From Azoarcus sp. (GTDB lineage Bacteria; Pseudomonadota; Gammaproteobacteria; Burkholderiales; Rhodocyclaceae): 64,000 nucleotides of DNA. The stretch covers positions 230,356 to 294,355 of the forward strand of contig JAUSOD010000091.1 in NCBI GenBank assembly GCA_030656215.1, read 5' to 3'. Below, piece after piece: positions 46,168-55,869 of this stretch; position 1 is the first letter of the stretch, and each line of letters opens with the position of its first letter. The notes below the pieces were generated by a model, which made no database searches, was not told where the DNA came from, and was given only the letters and a program-made list of their open reading frames with translations. A program made the position numbers and the translations under genes.

Positions 46168-46650
46168 TCATGTCAGACCTGCGCCCGAGGGCGGCGCACA
46201 GTATGCGGCCGGATTGGCGTAACGACTGGACTCGCGCTGCGGGTCGCCATGGTGGTGATGCTCGCCGTGGCTGCAGCCTTGAGGAACGGGAACATCCGGC
46301 AGCACCACCCCCCGCGCACCCAACCACTCGGTATCGAACCCGCTGCAGCGCTGGCCGCGAACGTCGAGCAAGGGACGCCGGATCAGGATCGGATCGGCGA
46401 CGAGGCGGGCAAGCGCCCCGTCCGGACTGAAGGTGTCCGGATCCACCTCTCCGCTCTTGATCGCGGGCGCAGCGGGATTGAACCACTCTGCCACTGGCCG
46501 GGCTCCGAAGAACTCGGCCAGCAGTGCCGGCGTCCAGGCTTCGGTGAGCAGGTCGCGCACCTCCACCTGACAGCCGGCTGCTTCAAGCAGGGCGATCTGG
46601 CGGGTGTTGGTGGCGCAACCGGGCTTCCACCACAACGTTACTGACGACAT
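46168..46650 (-). CDS. ArsC/Spx-like nitrogenase-associated protein
   Basis: A 160-residue thioredoxin-fold protein of the nitrogenase-associated ArsC branch. It starts VTLWWKPGCATNTRQIALLE, with a single cysteine where ArsC has its catalytic one. WFNPAAPAIKSGEVDPDTF and DPILIRRPLLDVRGQ are the ArsC-like blocks. The C-terminus adds a segment with two cysteines and a His cluster (CSHGEHHHHGD) not seen in plain ArsC; it could bind metal. The function in nitrogen fixation is unknown. Its ATG lies inside the end of fdxN (13-nt overlap), so it is translationally coupled. Confidence 0.85.
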   Translation of the reverse strand: MSSVTLWWKPGCATNTRQIALLEAAGCQVEVRDLLTEAWTPALLAEFFGARPVAEWFNPAAPAIKSGEVDPDTFSPDGALARLVADPILIRRPLLDVRGQRCSGFDTEWLGARGVVLPDVPVPQGCSHGEHHHHGDPQRESSRYANPAAYCAPPSGAGLT

Positions 46651-46928
46651 TCCGCTTCCCTCAACTGCTCGAGCAGGTGGAGTGGAATGCCCGTGAGCGA
46701 TCCGGGCGGGTTAAGCGGCTCGCCGTACTCGTCGACAATCGCGCCTTCGATCGGACAAATTTCAGCACACTGCGGCAGATCGTGGTCGCCGAGACACTCG
46801 GTGCATTTGTCCGGGTTGATGAAGAACAGCGGCTCACCCGGCTGCATCACGGCAGAGATGGCCTTGTTCGGGCACAGCGGTTCGCAGGCAAAACAACCCA
46901 CACAGGAATCGACGATTTCGAGTGACAT
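46638..46928 (-). CDS. fdxN: 2[4Fe-4S] ferredoxin FdxN
   Basis: A 96-residue ferredoxin with two [4Fe-4S] sites: CVGCFACEPLCPNKAI and CTECLGDHDLPQCAEICPI. The second site has the long insertion between the second and third cysteines typical of NifB-linked FdxN. It is known in other diazotrophs to feed electrons to NifB or nitrogenase. AGGAG lies eight bases upstream of the ATG. It is 13 nt downstream of nifB, the usual position, and overlaps the next gene by 13 nt. Confidence 0.93.
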   Translation of the reverse strand: MSLEIVDSCVGCFACEPLCPNKAISAVMQPGEPLFFINPDKCTECLGDHDLPQCAEICPIEGAIVDEYGEPLNPPGSLTGIPLHLLEQLREAECRQ

Positions 46929-46941
46929 GTTCGTGCTCCTC

Positions 46942-48444
46942 TCAGGCTGCCTGTGCGGCAACGCCGCCGGCGGGCAAGGCCAGCTTGCCGGCCGCAGCCA
47001 TCTCGTCATACACCGCGCGGATCGCCTCTTCGATCGGCTCCATCGCGTGCTCGCCATTGGGCTTGATTCCGGCTTTCTCCAGATCGGCCCAGGGCTCGAA
47101 GCCGATCTTGCTCGCAAGCAGCACCTCGACGCCCTCGAGCGACTTGATGATGCCGCCGAGCACGGTCTCGCCGTCGCCACAGGATTCGTCACCCATGCAG
47201 TAGGCGGTGCATTTACGATGACCGAGGAAGCGGTGCTCCTTGGGGCCGATCTCGTACACCAGGAACTCGTGGGCGTGGCCGAAGTGCTCGTTGATCACGC
47301 CGCCACCCTTGGTCGCGACCGCGATGCGGATGTTGCGCGTGGCCGGTGCGGCCTCTTCGACAGCGGGATTGAACTTCGGCGCAGCCTTGAGCGCACGCTT
47401 CATTTCGAGCTCGGTGGTGATGGCGTCGTGCACCTTGGCCCGCTCGACCATGGCCGTGGCGTAGTCGATTTCCATGGTGTCGATCTTGTCGAGGGTGAAC
47501 TCGTCGCCGCGATCCTCGCCCAGCAGGCCGACCGCATCGGCACGGCACTGACGGCAGTGGCGCATCATCGACATGTCGCCGGAACAGTCGTCCTGCAGCG
47601 CCTGCAGTTCGAGCGGGGTCGGTTCGCGCTGCCCCATGATGCCGTAGTAGGTGCCATGTTCGGCCTCGGCGATCAGCGGCATCACGTTGTGCAGGAAAGC
47701 GCCCTTGGACTTGACGATACGCGACACTTCCTTGAGGTGGTGGTCGTTCACCCCCGGGATCATCACCGAGTTGACCTTCACCAGAATGCCGCGCGCGGTC
47801 AGCATCTCGAGCCCTTTTTGCTGCTGCTCGATCAGGATCTTCGCGCCCTCGATGCCGCGGATACGCTTGTTCTCCCAGAAGATCCACGGGTAGATCTGCG
47901 CGCCGATCTCGGGATCGACGCAGTTGATCGTGATCGTGACGTGGTCGATGTTGTGCTTGGCGAGCTCATCCACACAGTCGGGCAGCGACAGGCCGTTGGT
48001 CGACACACAGAGCTTGATGTCGGGCGCCTGCTCCGAGAGCTGACGGAAGGTCTCGAAGGTGCGCTCGGGGTTGGCGAGTGGGTCGCCAGGGCCGGCAATG
48101 CCGAGGACCGTCATCTGCGGGATCGCAGTGGCCACGGCCAGGGTTTTCTTGACTGCCTGGTCGGGCGTCATCAGCTCGGATACGACACCCGGGCGCGACT
48201 CGTTGGAGCAGTCGTACTTGCGGTTGCAGTAGTTGCACTGGATGTTGCAGGCCGGGGCCACGGCCACGTGCATGCGGGCAAAGTAGTGATGGGCCTCCTC
48301 CGAATAACAGGGGTGGTCCTGCACCTTGGAGCGGATGTGATCGGGCAGATGCGAGAGGCCATCCGGAGCCGTACCACATCCACTTTCGCTACAGCCGCCC
48401 GAAGCTTCGACAGGCGCCGTATTGCTGATGACCGGGAGTTCCAT
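46942..48444 (-). CDS. nifB: Nitrogenase cofactor biosynthesis radical SAM protein NifB
   Basis: Builds NifB-co, the 8Fe-9S-C core of the nitrogenase cofactor, with SAM as source of the central carbide. The 500-residue protein has the radical SAM cysteines in ACNIQCNYCNRKYDC near residue 60 and further Fe-S cysteines in SCRQCRADAVGL-like HCRQCRADA near residue 285. The GIAGPGDPLANP loop and VKVNSVMIPGVNDHH are strongly conserved. Residues from about 370 form a NifX/NafY-like domain (NIRIAVATKGGGVINEHFGH). It leads an operon of eight genes whose promoter is sigma-54 dependent. Confidence 0.98.
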   Translation of the reverse strand: MELPVISNTAPVEASGGCSESGCGTAPDGLSHLPDHIRSKVQDHPCYSEEAHHYFARMHVAVAPACNIQCNYCNRKYDCSNESRPGVVSELMTPDQAVKKTLAVATAIPQMTVLGIAGPGDPLANPERTFETFRQLSEQAPDIKLCVSTNGLSLPDCVDELAKHNIDHVTITINCVDPEIGAQIYPWIFWENKRIRGIEGAKILIEQQQKGLEMLTARGILVKVNSVMIPGVNDHHLKEVSRIVKSKGAFLHNVMPLIAEAEHGTYYGIMGQREPTPLELQALQDDCSGDMSMMRHCRQCRADAVGLLGEDRGDEFTLDKIDTMEIDYATAMVERAKVHDAITTELEMKRALKAAPKFNPAVEEAAPATRNIRIAVATKGGGVINEHFGHAHEFLVYEIGPKEHRFLGHRKCTAYCMGDESCGDGETVLGGIIKSLEGVEVLLASKIGFEPWADLEKAGIKPNGEHAMEPIEEAIRAVYDEMAAAGKLALPAGGVAAQAA

Positions 48445-48482
48445 CGTCTATCCCCTAGTGATGTCTCTGATGGGGATATCTT

Positions 48483-48498
48483 TGCAATCGGCGTGCCA
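48483..48498 (-). promoter_or_regulatory. Sigma-54 (-24/-12) promoter of nifB
   Basis: On the minus strand the site reads TGGCACGCCGATTGCA, matching the sigma-54 consensus at both the GG and the GC elements with the correct spacing. It lies 39 nt before the nifB ATG and downstream of two NifA sites and an IHF site. Confidence 0.93.
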
Positions 48499-48513
48499 GC
48501 AGAACGACTCACT

Positions 48514-48526
48514 CAAGCAATTGATT
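48514..48526 (-). promoter_or_regulatory. IHF binding site of the nifB promoter
   Basis: AATCAATTGCTTG on the minus strand fits the IHF consensus WATCAANNNNTTR at every position. It lies between the sigma-54 promoter and the NifA sites, where IHF bends DNA to bring NifA to the polymerase. Confidence 0.75.
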
Positions 48527-48559
48527 TAAAATACATTGCAATGCAATGAATGAGGAGGT

Positions 48560-48575
48560 TGTCAGCTTTGGAACA
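48560..48575. promoter_or_regulatory. NifA upstream activator site 1 of nifB
   Basis: TGT-N10-ACA with exact spacing, 62 bp upstream of the -24 element. Confidence 0.88.
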
Positions 48576-48583
48576 GGGTGCCG

Positions 48584-48599
48584 TGTGCGACTCCGGACA
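48584..48599. promoter_or_regulatory. NifA upstream activator site 2 of nifB
   Basis: A second exact TGT-N10-ACA, 24 bp (centre to centre) from site 1. It lies between the nifB promoter and the end of nifA, on the same helical face within about two turns. Confidence 0.85.
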
Positions 48600-48664
48600 A
48601 GCACCAACAAGAGGCACGGCAGGTGCAAAATGGTGCGATCGGGGCCCACCCGACCGCAGCCGCG

Positions 48665-50211
<1,547 letters not shown>

Positions 50212-50215
<4 letters not shown>

Positions 50216-51771
50216 CGGTAGGCCTCCGCTTCAGTCGCGGGGGCATGGTTGAGCGCCGGAAAACTGACCAGCAGGCGACAGCCACCGGCATGCTCGGGAT
50301 CAATTTCAAGCATGCCGCGATGGCGACTGACGATTTCCTGCGCCAGCGACAGGCCGACGCCACGCCCGGCGCTGCGGGTCTGCTTGGTCGTGAAGAAGGG
50401 TTCGAAGACTTTCAGCCGCAGTGCCTCCGGAATGCCAGGGCCGGTATCGGTGACCACCGCCCGGACATGGCCATCACGCATTTCGGTCATGAGACTCAGG
50501 TTGCGCTCGGCCCAGCCGCGCACATTCATCGCCTCGACCGCATTCGACACCAGCACGCGGAACAGGGTACGCAGTGCGGTCGGATTGCCCTGGATCGACG
50601 GCAGGACATGCGCCGGATGCCAGTCGACGGTAATGCCCGCCGTAAGGAAGGCTTCCGTCTCCAGCATCAGGACATCACGCAGGACCTCGTTCAGGTTAAC
50701 CAGTCCGGAAGGCGCTTCAGCCTCCGGCGGCATCGCCTTCTGCAGCGTGGCTATGGCCTGCTCGCCCGCAGTCTGGGCATCCGACAAGGCCTTGGCCAAG
50801 GCATCGCCGCCCGCCACGGCACCACTGCGCCGCCGTTGCAGGCTGGCCGCGGCAGTGATCAGGTTGACCGGCCCCTGCAACTGGAAGATCGCGCCCGATA
50901 GCGCCTCACGCAGACTCTGATTGAACTCGCCCTCGGACAGCATGGCCCGCATCGCGGCGATGCGCAGCGCCTCCTGCTGGCGCTTGGATGCACTGATATC
51001 GTGCATCACCAGCAACATGTAGTCCGAGCAGCCGTCACCATAGAACGCGTCCGGGCTGGTGTGCCGTTCCTCAAACCAGGATACCGAGCACGAGTACCAG
51101 CGTGGCTCACCCGCGCCGCGGTCGAAGCGCAGTTCATGGTTGAGCAGGGCTCGGCGATGCGCCAGCGCATGATTGAAGGCTTCGCCCAGGCTCTGGCGCA
51201 GCGCATCCATCACCGCATGCGCCGGCTCATTGACCCGCATGTCGGCCACCACGCGGCGATAAGCCGGGTTGTCGAGCACCACCTTGCCGTCCACATCGAG
51301 CAGCGCAACAGCCATCGGCGCGACTGAGATCACCGATTCGATCAACTGCTTGTGGTTACTCAACTGTTGCGCCAGTCGATGCTCCTCGGTGGCATCCCAG
51401 TGCATGCCGAGGTAGCGGACCGGTTCGTCGCCGCCGGCCGATGACTTGAGCGGGGTCGCCGTGAGTTCGGCCACATAGGGCGAACCGTCGCGGCGCCGGT
51501 TGAGCAACCGTCCCGTCCACGGCTGACCTGCCCTCAGGGACTGCCACAGGCCCTGATATACGGACCTGGGGGTGGATTTGTACGACAACAGCGACTGCCT
51601 CTGCCCCACCACCTCGGACGCCGCGTAACCCGTGATCGCGCAAAAGGCAGGATTCACGTACAGGATGCGGGCGTTGGCATCGGTGATCGAAATCGCGATC
51701 GCCGACTGCTCGACAGCATCGTGAAAGACAGCATCCGCGAAAACAGTTTGGATCGGATCTAGGGCAGACAT
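50212..51771 (-). CDS. nifL: Nitrogen fixation regulatory protein NifL
   Basis: Redox- and nitrogen-sensing anti-activator of NifA. The 519-residue protein has a first PAS domain (ITDANARILYVNPAFCAITG, expected to bind FAD), a second PAS domain (VALLDVDGKVVLDNPAYRRV), a central helical part and a GHKL ATP-binding domain. That domain has an N-box RVLVSNAVEAM, G1 DTGPGIP and G2 GRGVGLSLAQE. The H-box region (IFQLQGPVNLITAAAS) shows no obvious phosphoacceptor histidine. Its stop overlaps nifA by 4 nt (ATGA). It has its own sigma-54 promoter about 35 nt upstream and is divergent from rnfA. Confidence 0.93.
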
Positions 51772-51804
51772 GGCAGTCTCGTAAAGAACAATTCACCTTC
51801 TTCA

Positions 51805-51820
51805 AGCAAACGTTGTGCCA
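51805..51820 (-). promoter_or_regulatory. Sigma-54 promoter of nifLA
   Basis: On the minus strand the site reads TGGCACAACGTTTGCT, matching the -24 GG and -12 GC elements with correct spacing. It lies about 35 nt upstream of the nifL ATG. A sigma-54 promoter on nifLA means either NtrC-type activation or NifA autoactivation; a NifA site 112 bp upstream favours autoactivation. Confidence 0.82.
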
Positions 51821-51931
51821 AACCCTACAAAGCGATGCACTTTGACGGTGCATCGCACGCCCTTCCCATCGAGATGCCCCTGGGCGGGTTCAAGTGAACA
51901 CCAGGCGCGCCGAAACACGGCGGAAAAGCCG

Positions 51932-51947
51932 TGTCGGATTCGCGACA
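51932..51947. promoter_or_regulatory. NifA upstream activator site shared by nifL and rnfA
   Basis: TGT-N10-ACA with exact spacing, about 112 bp from the nifL -24 element and 94 bp from the rnf -24 element. It is symmetrical, so one bound NifA could serve both promoters. Confidence 0.85.
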
Positions 51948-52040
51948 AACCGGAGGAAGGTGGCGCACTCGATACATCAGATTCGCCATCCATCACCCCG
52001 ACAACCCATTCAAATCATTAACTTGCGCCACACCAGGCAA

Positions 52041-52056
52041 TGGCACGCCTCATGCA
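52041..52056 (+). promoter_or_regulatory. Sigma-54 promoter of the rnf operon
   Basis: TGGCACGCCTCATGCA: the -24 element is perfect; the -12 element is ATGC in place of TTGC but keeps the essential GC and its spacing. It lies about 40 nt before the rnfA ATG and downstream of the shared NifA site. Confidence 0.85.
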
Positions 52057-52097
52057 ATGAAGCCAGTAACAAACGAATGTGACGGAGAACGTCGGCA

Positions 52098-52679
52098 ATG
52101 AACGAATGGTTGATGCTGCTGCTGGGCACCGCGCTGGTCAACAACGTGGTGCTGGTGAAATTCCTTGGCCTGTGCCCCTTCATGGGGGTATCGCGCAAGG
52201 TCGACAGCGCGCTCGGCATGGGCATGGCCACCACCTTCGTGCTGACGCTGGCCAGCGCGGTAACCTGGGTCCTCGAGTACGCCCTGCTCGCGCCCTACGA
52301 CCTGGGCTACCTGCGCATCCTCGGCTTCATCCTGGTCATTGCCGCCACCGTTCAGTTTGTCGAAATGGCCGTCAAGAAGAACGCACCGGAGTTGTACAAG
52401 GTGCTGGGTATCTACCTGCCGCTGATCACGACCAACTGCGCCGTGCTTGGCGTCGCCCTGCTCAACGTGCAGGAGGGCGCGGGCTTCGTCACCAGCGTGC
52501 TCTATGGCCTGGGCTCCGCAGCGGGATTCACCATGGTGATGGTGCTGTTTGCCGGACTGCGCGAGCGCCTTGCCCTGGCAAGGGTGCCGAATGCCTTTGC
52601 CGGGGCACCGATCGGCTTCATTACCGCCGGCCTGCTGTCGCTGGCGTTCATGGGCTTTTCCGGCCTGACCAATCACTGA
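52098..52679 (+). CDS. rnfA: Rnf electron transport complex subunit RnfA
   Basis: Inner-membrane subunit of the Rnf complex, which uses the membrane ion gradient to push electrons from NADH to low-potential ferredoxin for nitrogenase. The 193-residue protein has six membrane spans and starts [20 protein letters not shown], with the family-typical [11 protein letters not shown] loop. The block [15 protein letters not shown] holds a conserved Cys that, with RnfE, ligates an Fe-S cluster in related complexes. It leads an operon of seven genes under a sigma-54 promoter, with only 21 nt before rnfB. Confidence 0.96.
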   Translation: MNEWLMLLLGTALVNNVVLVKFLGLCPFMGVSRKVDSALGMGMATTFVLTLASAVTWVLEYALLAPYDLGYLRILGFILVIAATVQFVEMAVKKNAPELYKVLGIYLPLITTNCAVLGVALLNVQEGAGFVTSVLYGLGSAAGFTMVMVLFAGLRERLALARVPNAFAGAPIGFITAGLLSLAFMGFSGLTNH

Positions 52680-52700
52680 TCCCACGATAAGGAGCCGTTC

Positions 52701-53228
52701 ATGTTGATCGCCGTTGTGAGCCTTTCTGCGCTGGGTATTGTATTCGGCCTCGTGCTGGGGCTGGCTGCGCGCTTTTTCCATGTCGAGCGCGGCGGGATCG
52801 AGGCCGAGATCGAAGCCATGATGCCGGGCACCAATTGTGGCCAGTGCGGCTTTCCTGGCTGCGCGGGCGCCGCAACGGCACTGGCCGAAGGCAACGCAAC
52901 CGTCACCTGCTGCCCCCCCGGCGGTCTCGCCCTTGCCGAGGCACTGGCTGCCCGGCTCGGTGTTGCGCTCGATGCCAGCACCGTTCAGGCGCAGGTCCCG
53001 CAAATCGCCGAGGTCCGCGAGGAAATCTGCATCGGCTGTACCAAGTGCTTCAAATCCTGCCCCACCGATGCCGTGCTCGGTGCAGTCAAGCAGATCCACT
53101 CGGTGATCCGCGAGGCCTGTACCGGATGCGCAAAATGCGAATCCGTCTGCCCCACCGGCGCCATCGAACTGATCCCGGTACCGGTCACCCTGCAGACCTG
53201 GGTCTGGCCTAAACCGGCAAGCGCCTGA
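52701..53228 (+). CDS. rnfB: Rnf complex iron-sulfur subunit RnfB
   Basis: A 175-residue ferredoxin-like subunit with a single N-terminal membrane anchor ([19 protein letters not shown]). The first Fe-S motif ([14 protein letters not shown] and a later CC pair) is of the type that carries a [4Fe-4S] near the membrane, and two bacterial ferredoxin clusters follow ([12 protein letters not shown] and [12 protein letters not shown]). It passes electrons between RnfC and the membrane subunits. Motifs are complete. It is 21 nt after rnfA and 7 nt before rnfC. Confidence 0.96.
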   Translation: MLIAVVSLSALGIVFGLVLGLAARFFHVERGGIEAEIEAMMPGTNCGQCGFPGCAGAATALAEGNATVTCCPPGGLALAEALAARLGVALDASTVQAQVPQIAEVREEICIGCTKCFKSCPTDAVLGAVKQIHSVIREACTGCAKCESVCPTGAIELIPVPVTLQTWVWPKPASA

Positions 53229-53235
53229 GGAAACC

Positions 53236-54798
53236 ATGCTCTCGACCACTGCCCCCGCCCGTTCCGCGCTTCGCCGCCTGTTGCAACGCTGGGGCGCCCA
53301 CCCCGAAGGACGCAAGCACCCTGCGGCAGGCACCGAAATCACCGTCCTTCCCTTGCCACCGCAACTCATCCTGCCGCTGGCACAGCACATCGGTGCCCCC
53401 GCGCGCCCACTGGTAATCGCGGGTCAGCGGGTGCTGCGCGGCGAGTTGCTGGCCGAAGCACAAGGGGCGATTTCCGCTCCGCTGCACGCCCCGACCTCCG
53501 GTGTCGTGCTCGGCATCGCCGACGTCCCGGTACCGCACGCATCCGGACTCAGCGGTGCGGCGATCGTGCTCGAGCCGGACGGCCTCGATGAGGCCATACC
53601 GATCGAACAATCCGACCCGTTCACGATGGAGCCCGCCGAGATTTCGCGCCGGGTTGCAGCGGCAGGCGTCGTCGGCATGGGGGGCGCCACCTTCCCCGCC
53701 GCGGTGAAGCTCGCCCTGGGACAGAAAAACCGAATTCCGACGCTGATCCTCAACGGCGGCGAATGCGAACCCTACCTGAGCTGCGACGACCGTCTGATGC
53801 GCGAACGCGCGCCCGAGGTCGTCGACGGTGCGCGCATCATCCTGCGCGCCATTGGCGGCGACCACGCCATGATCGGAGTCGAGAACAACAAGCCCGAGGC
53901 CATCGCGGCTTTGCGCGCGGCCGCCGCGGACTTTGCCGAGGTTGAAGTGGTGCCGGTACCGAGCCGCTATCCCATGGGTTCGGAGAAGCAGCTCATCGCC
54001 TGGCTGACCGGACGCGAGATTCCCGCCGAGGGCCGTTCCGCCGACATCGGTGCAATGGTGCAAAACGTGGGCACCGCTGCCGCCATTCATCGCGCAATTC
54101 GATTCGGCGAGCCGCTTACCCGCCGCATCGTCACCGTCTCCGGCGGCGCGATCCGCACACCGCGCAATCTCGAAGTCCGCATCGGCACGCCGATCTCCGC
54201 ACTGGTTGAATTCTGCGGCGGCACCACCGCACCGGTGGCGCGCTGGGTCATGGGCGGCCCGATGATGGGACTGTCGATCCAGTCGCTCGACATCCCCATC
54301 ATCAAGGGTAGCGGCGGCCTGCTGGCGCTGGTCGAAAGCGAACTCGCCACCCGCCCCGAACCCGGCCCCTGTATCCGCTGCGCCTCCTGTGTCAGCGCCT
54401 GTCCGATCGGGCTGGTCCCACTGGAGATGGCCGCACTGATCCGCAGCGGCGACCTCAAGGCTTCGGTCGAAATCGGACTCAAGGACTGCATCGGCTGCGG
54501 CACCTGCTCGTTCGTATGCCCGTCGCAGATTCCCCTGGTGCAGTACTTCAACCACGCCAAGGGCGAACTCGCCGCCCAGGATCGCGGCAAGATGAAACAG
54601 GACGCGATCCGCCAGTTGGTCGAAGCCCGCGACGCCCGCATGGAACGCGAGGCCCGCGAGAAGGCCGAGGCAGCCGCACGCCGCAAGGCCGAGCGCGAAC
54701 GCGCCAAGGCCGCGTCACTGACGTCGAAAGCAGCAAGCGCCGCACCCGCCCGCAATGCCGACAGTCCGGCAATAACCACCGAGGAGACCACGGCATGA
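53236..54798 (+). CDS. rnfC: Rnf complex subunit RnfC (NADH/FMN/Fe-S)
   Basis: The 520-residue peripheral subunit where NADH is oxidised. It has the NuoF-like region GMGGATFPAAVKL, NGGECEPYLSCDDRL and an FMN-binding core, followed by two [4Fe-4S] motifs: CIRCASCVSACPIGLVPLEM near residue 375 and CIGCGTCSFVCPSQIPLVQY near residue 415. The last 90 residues are an Ala/Lys/Glu/Arg-rich helical tail (REKAEAAARRKAERERAKAA) of the kind seen in proteobacterial RnfC. Its TGA overlaps rnfD (ATGA). Confidence 0.95.
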   Translation: MLSTTAPARSALRRLLQRWGAHPEGRKHPAAGTEITVLPLPPQLILPLAQHIGAPARPLVIAGQRVLRGELLAEAQGAISAPLHAPTSGVVLGIADVPVPHASGLSGAAIVLEPDGLDEAIPIEQSDPFTMEPAEISRRVAAAGVVGMGGATFPAAVKLALGQKNRIPTLILNGGECEPYLSCDDRLMRERAPEVVDGARIILRAIGGDHAMIGVENNKPEAIAALRAAAADFAEVEVVPVPSRYPMGSEKQLIAWLTGREIPAEGRSADIGAMVQNVGTAAAIHRAIRFGEPLTRRIVTVSGGAIRTPRNLEVRIGTPISALVEFCGGTTAPVARWVMGGPMMGLSIQSLDIPIIKGSGGLLALVESELATRPEPGPCIRCASCVSACPIGLVPLEMAALIRSGDLKASVEIGLKDCIGCGTCSFVCPSQIPLVQYFNHAKGELAAQDRGKMKQDAIRQLVEARDARMEREAREKAEAAARRKAERERAKAASLTSKAASAAPARNADSPAITTEETTA

Positions 54799-55850
54799 AT
54801 GCGATTTCCTCACCTCACGCGCACGGCGCCCGTCCGGTCGGACGGGTAATGCTGCTGGTGATGCTGGCGTTGGCGCCGGCAACCCTGGCCGGTTTCTGGC
54901 ACTTTGGCTGGCCGGCGATCACGCTGTGGTGTGTGACCATACTTACTGCAATCGGGGCCGAGGCCTTCTGCGCCCGTCTCGCCGACCGCCCCGCAGCGCC
55001 GATGGTCGCCGACGGCTCGGCCATCCTCACCGGCTGGCTGCTCGCAATGTCACTGCCACCGTGGGCTCCGTGGTGGATAGGCGCAGTCGGCGCGGTGTTT
55101 GCCGTGGTGGTGTGCAAGCACGCTTTTGGTGGCCTTGGCCAGAACCTGTTCAATCCGGCGATGGCGGCGCGGGTGATGCTGCTGATCTCCTTCCCGGTGG
55201 AAATGACCCAATGGGTCGCCCCCCACGCAGCCAACCTCGCCAGCGGGCTCGACCCGCTGGCCGGGCTCGCACTCACCTTTGGCGGCAGTGCGCCCGACGC
55301 GGTAACCAGCGCCTCGCTGCTGGGCCATGTCAAGGCCGAAGCGTCGCGTGGCCTCACCCTGTCGCAGTCCCTCACCGGGCACTGGGACCTGTTCGGTTTC
55401 GGTCTCGGGCAACGAGCCGGCAGCCTGGGGGAAACCAGTGCCTTACTGATCGCCGGCGGCGGCCTCTTCCTGATACTGCAACGCGTGATCGGTATTCGCA
55501 TTCCCGCCGCCTTCCTGCTCGGCGTCGCCCTGCCGGCAGCACTCGCCCACTTTCTCGCCCCCGATCGCTATCTGCCGCCGCTGACGCACCTGCTCAGTGG
55601 CGGGGTCATGCTCGGCGCCTTCTTCATCGCCACCGACTACGTCACCTCGCCGAGCACGCCGCGCGGGCAGTGGATCTTCGGTCTCGGCTGCGGCCTGCTG
55701 ACCTGGATCATCCGCAGCTGGGGCGCCTATCCGGAAGGCGTCGCTTTCGCCGTGCTACTGATGAACGCGGCGGTGCCCCTGATCGACCGGGCCACCCGAC
55801 CCCGTATTTTTGGTCGTCGCCGCGACGGCCGCTCGCTGACCGCACCGTAA
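54795..55850 (+). CDS. rnfD: Rnf complex subunit RnfD
   Basis: A 351-residue membrane subunit related to NqrB with about ten spans. The conserved flavin-attachment threonine is expected in TDYVTSPSTPRGQW near residue 280, where FMN is bound through a phosphoester in related proteins. The block GGLGQNLFNPAMAARVMLL near residue 120 is typical. The ATG at 54795 overlaps the rnfC stop by 4 nt; the frame is open upstream but inside rnfC. It is followed 19 nt later by rnfG. Confidence 0.94.
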   Translation: MNAISSPHAHGARPVGRVMLLVMLALAPATLAGFWHFGWPAITLWCVTILTAIGAEAFCARLADRPAAPMVADGSAILTGWLLAMSLPPWAPWWIGAVGAVFAVVVCKHAFGGLGQNLFNPAMAARVMLLISFPVEMTQWVAPHAANLASGLDPLAGLALTFGGSAPDAVTSASLLGHVKAEASRGLTLSQSLTGHWDLFGFGLGQRAGSLGETSALLIAGGGLFLILQRVIGIRIPAAFLLGVALPAALAHFLAPDRYLPPLTHLLSGGVMLGAFFIATDYVTSPSTPRGQWIFGLGCGLLTWIIRSWGAYPEGVAFAVLLMNAAVPLIDRATRPRIFGRRRDGRSLTAP

Positions 55851-55869
55851 CCGCCGGAGCCCGCCTGCC

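Larger units (their letters stand above)
51772..52097. promoter_or_regulatory. nifL-rnfA divergent control region (no gene)
   Basis: This 326-nt gap between divergent nifLA and rnfABCDGEH holds no convincing ORF. It contains a sigma-54 promoter facing each way and a NifA site about midway (listed separately). One near-IHF site (AATCATTAACTTG, 12 of 13 positions) lies at 52013-52025, just upstream of the rnf -24 element. I see no sigma-70 promoter of quality. Confidence 0.8.

Noticed and set aside
46687-48549. Long plus-strand open frame (620 codons) opposite nifB
   Set aside because: Antisense to nifB and fdxN and runs through their promoter; a GC-driven shadow.
48534-48550. Palindrome CATTGCAATG followed by GCAATG near the nifB promoter
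   Set aside because: Short, AT-rich and between the IHF and NifA sites; no regulator with this consensus is implied by context.
51814-51829. A second TGT-N10-ACA near nifL
   Set aside because: It overlaps the nifL -24/-12 element itself, so it cannot act as an upstream activator site for that promoter; probably chance.
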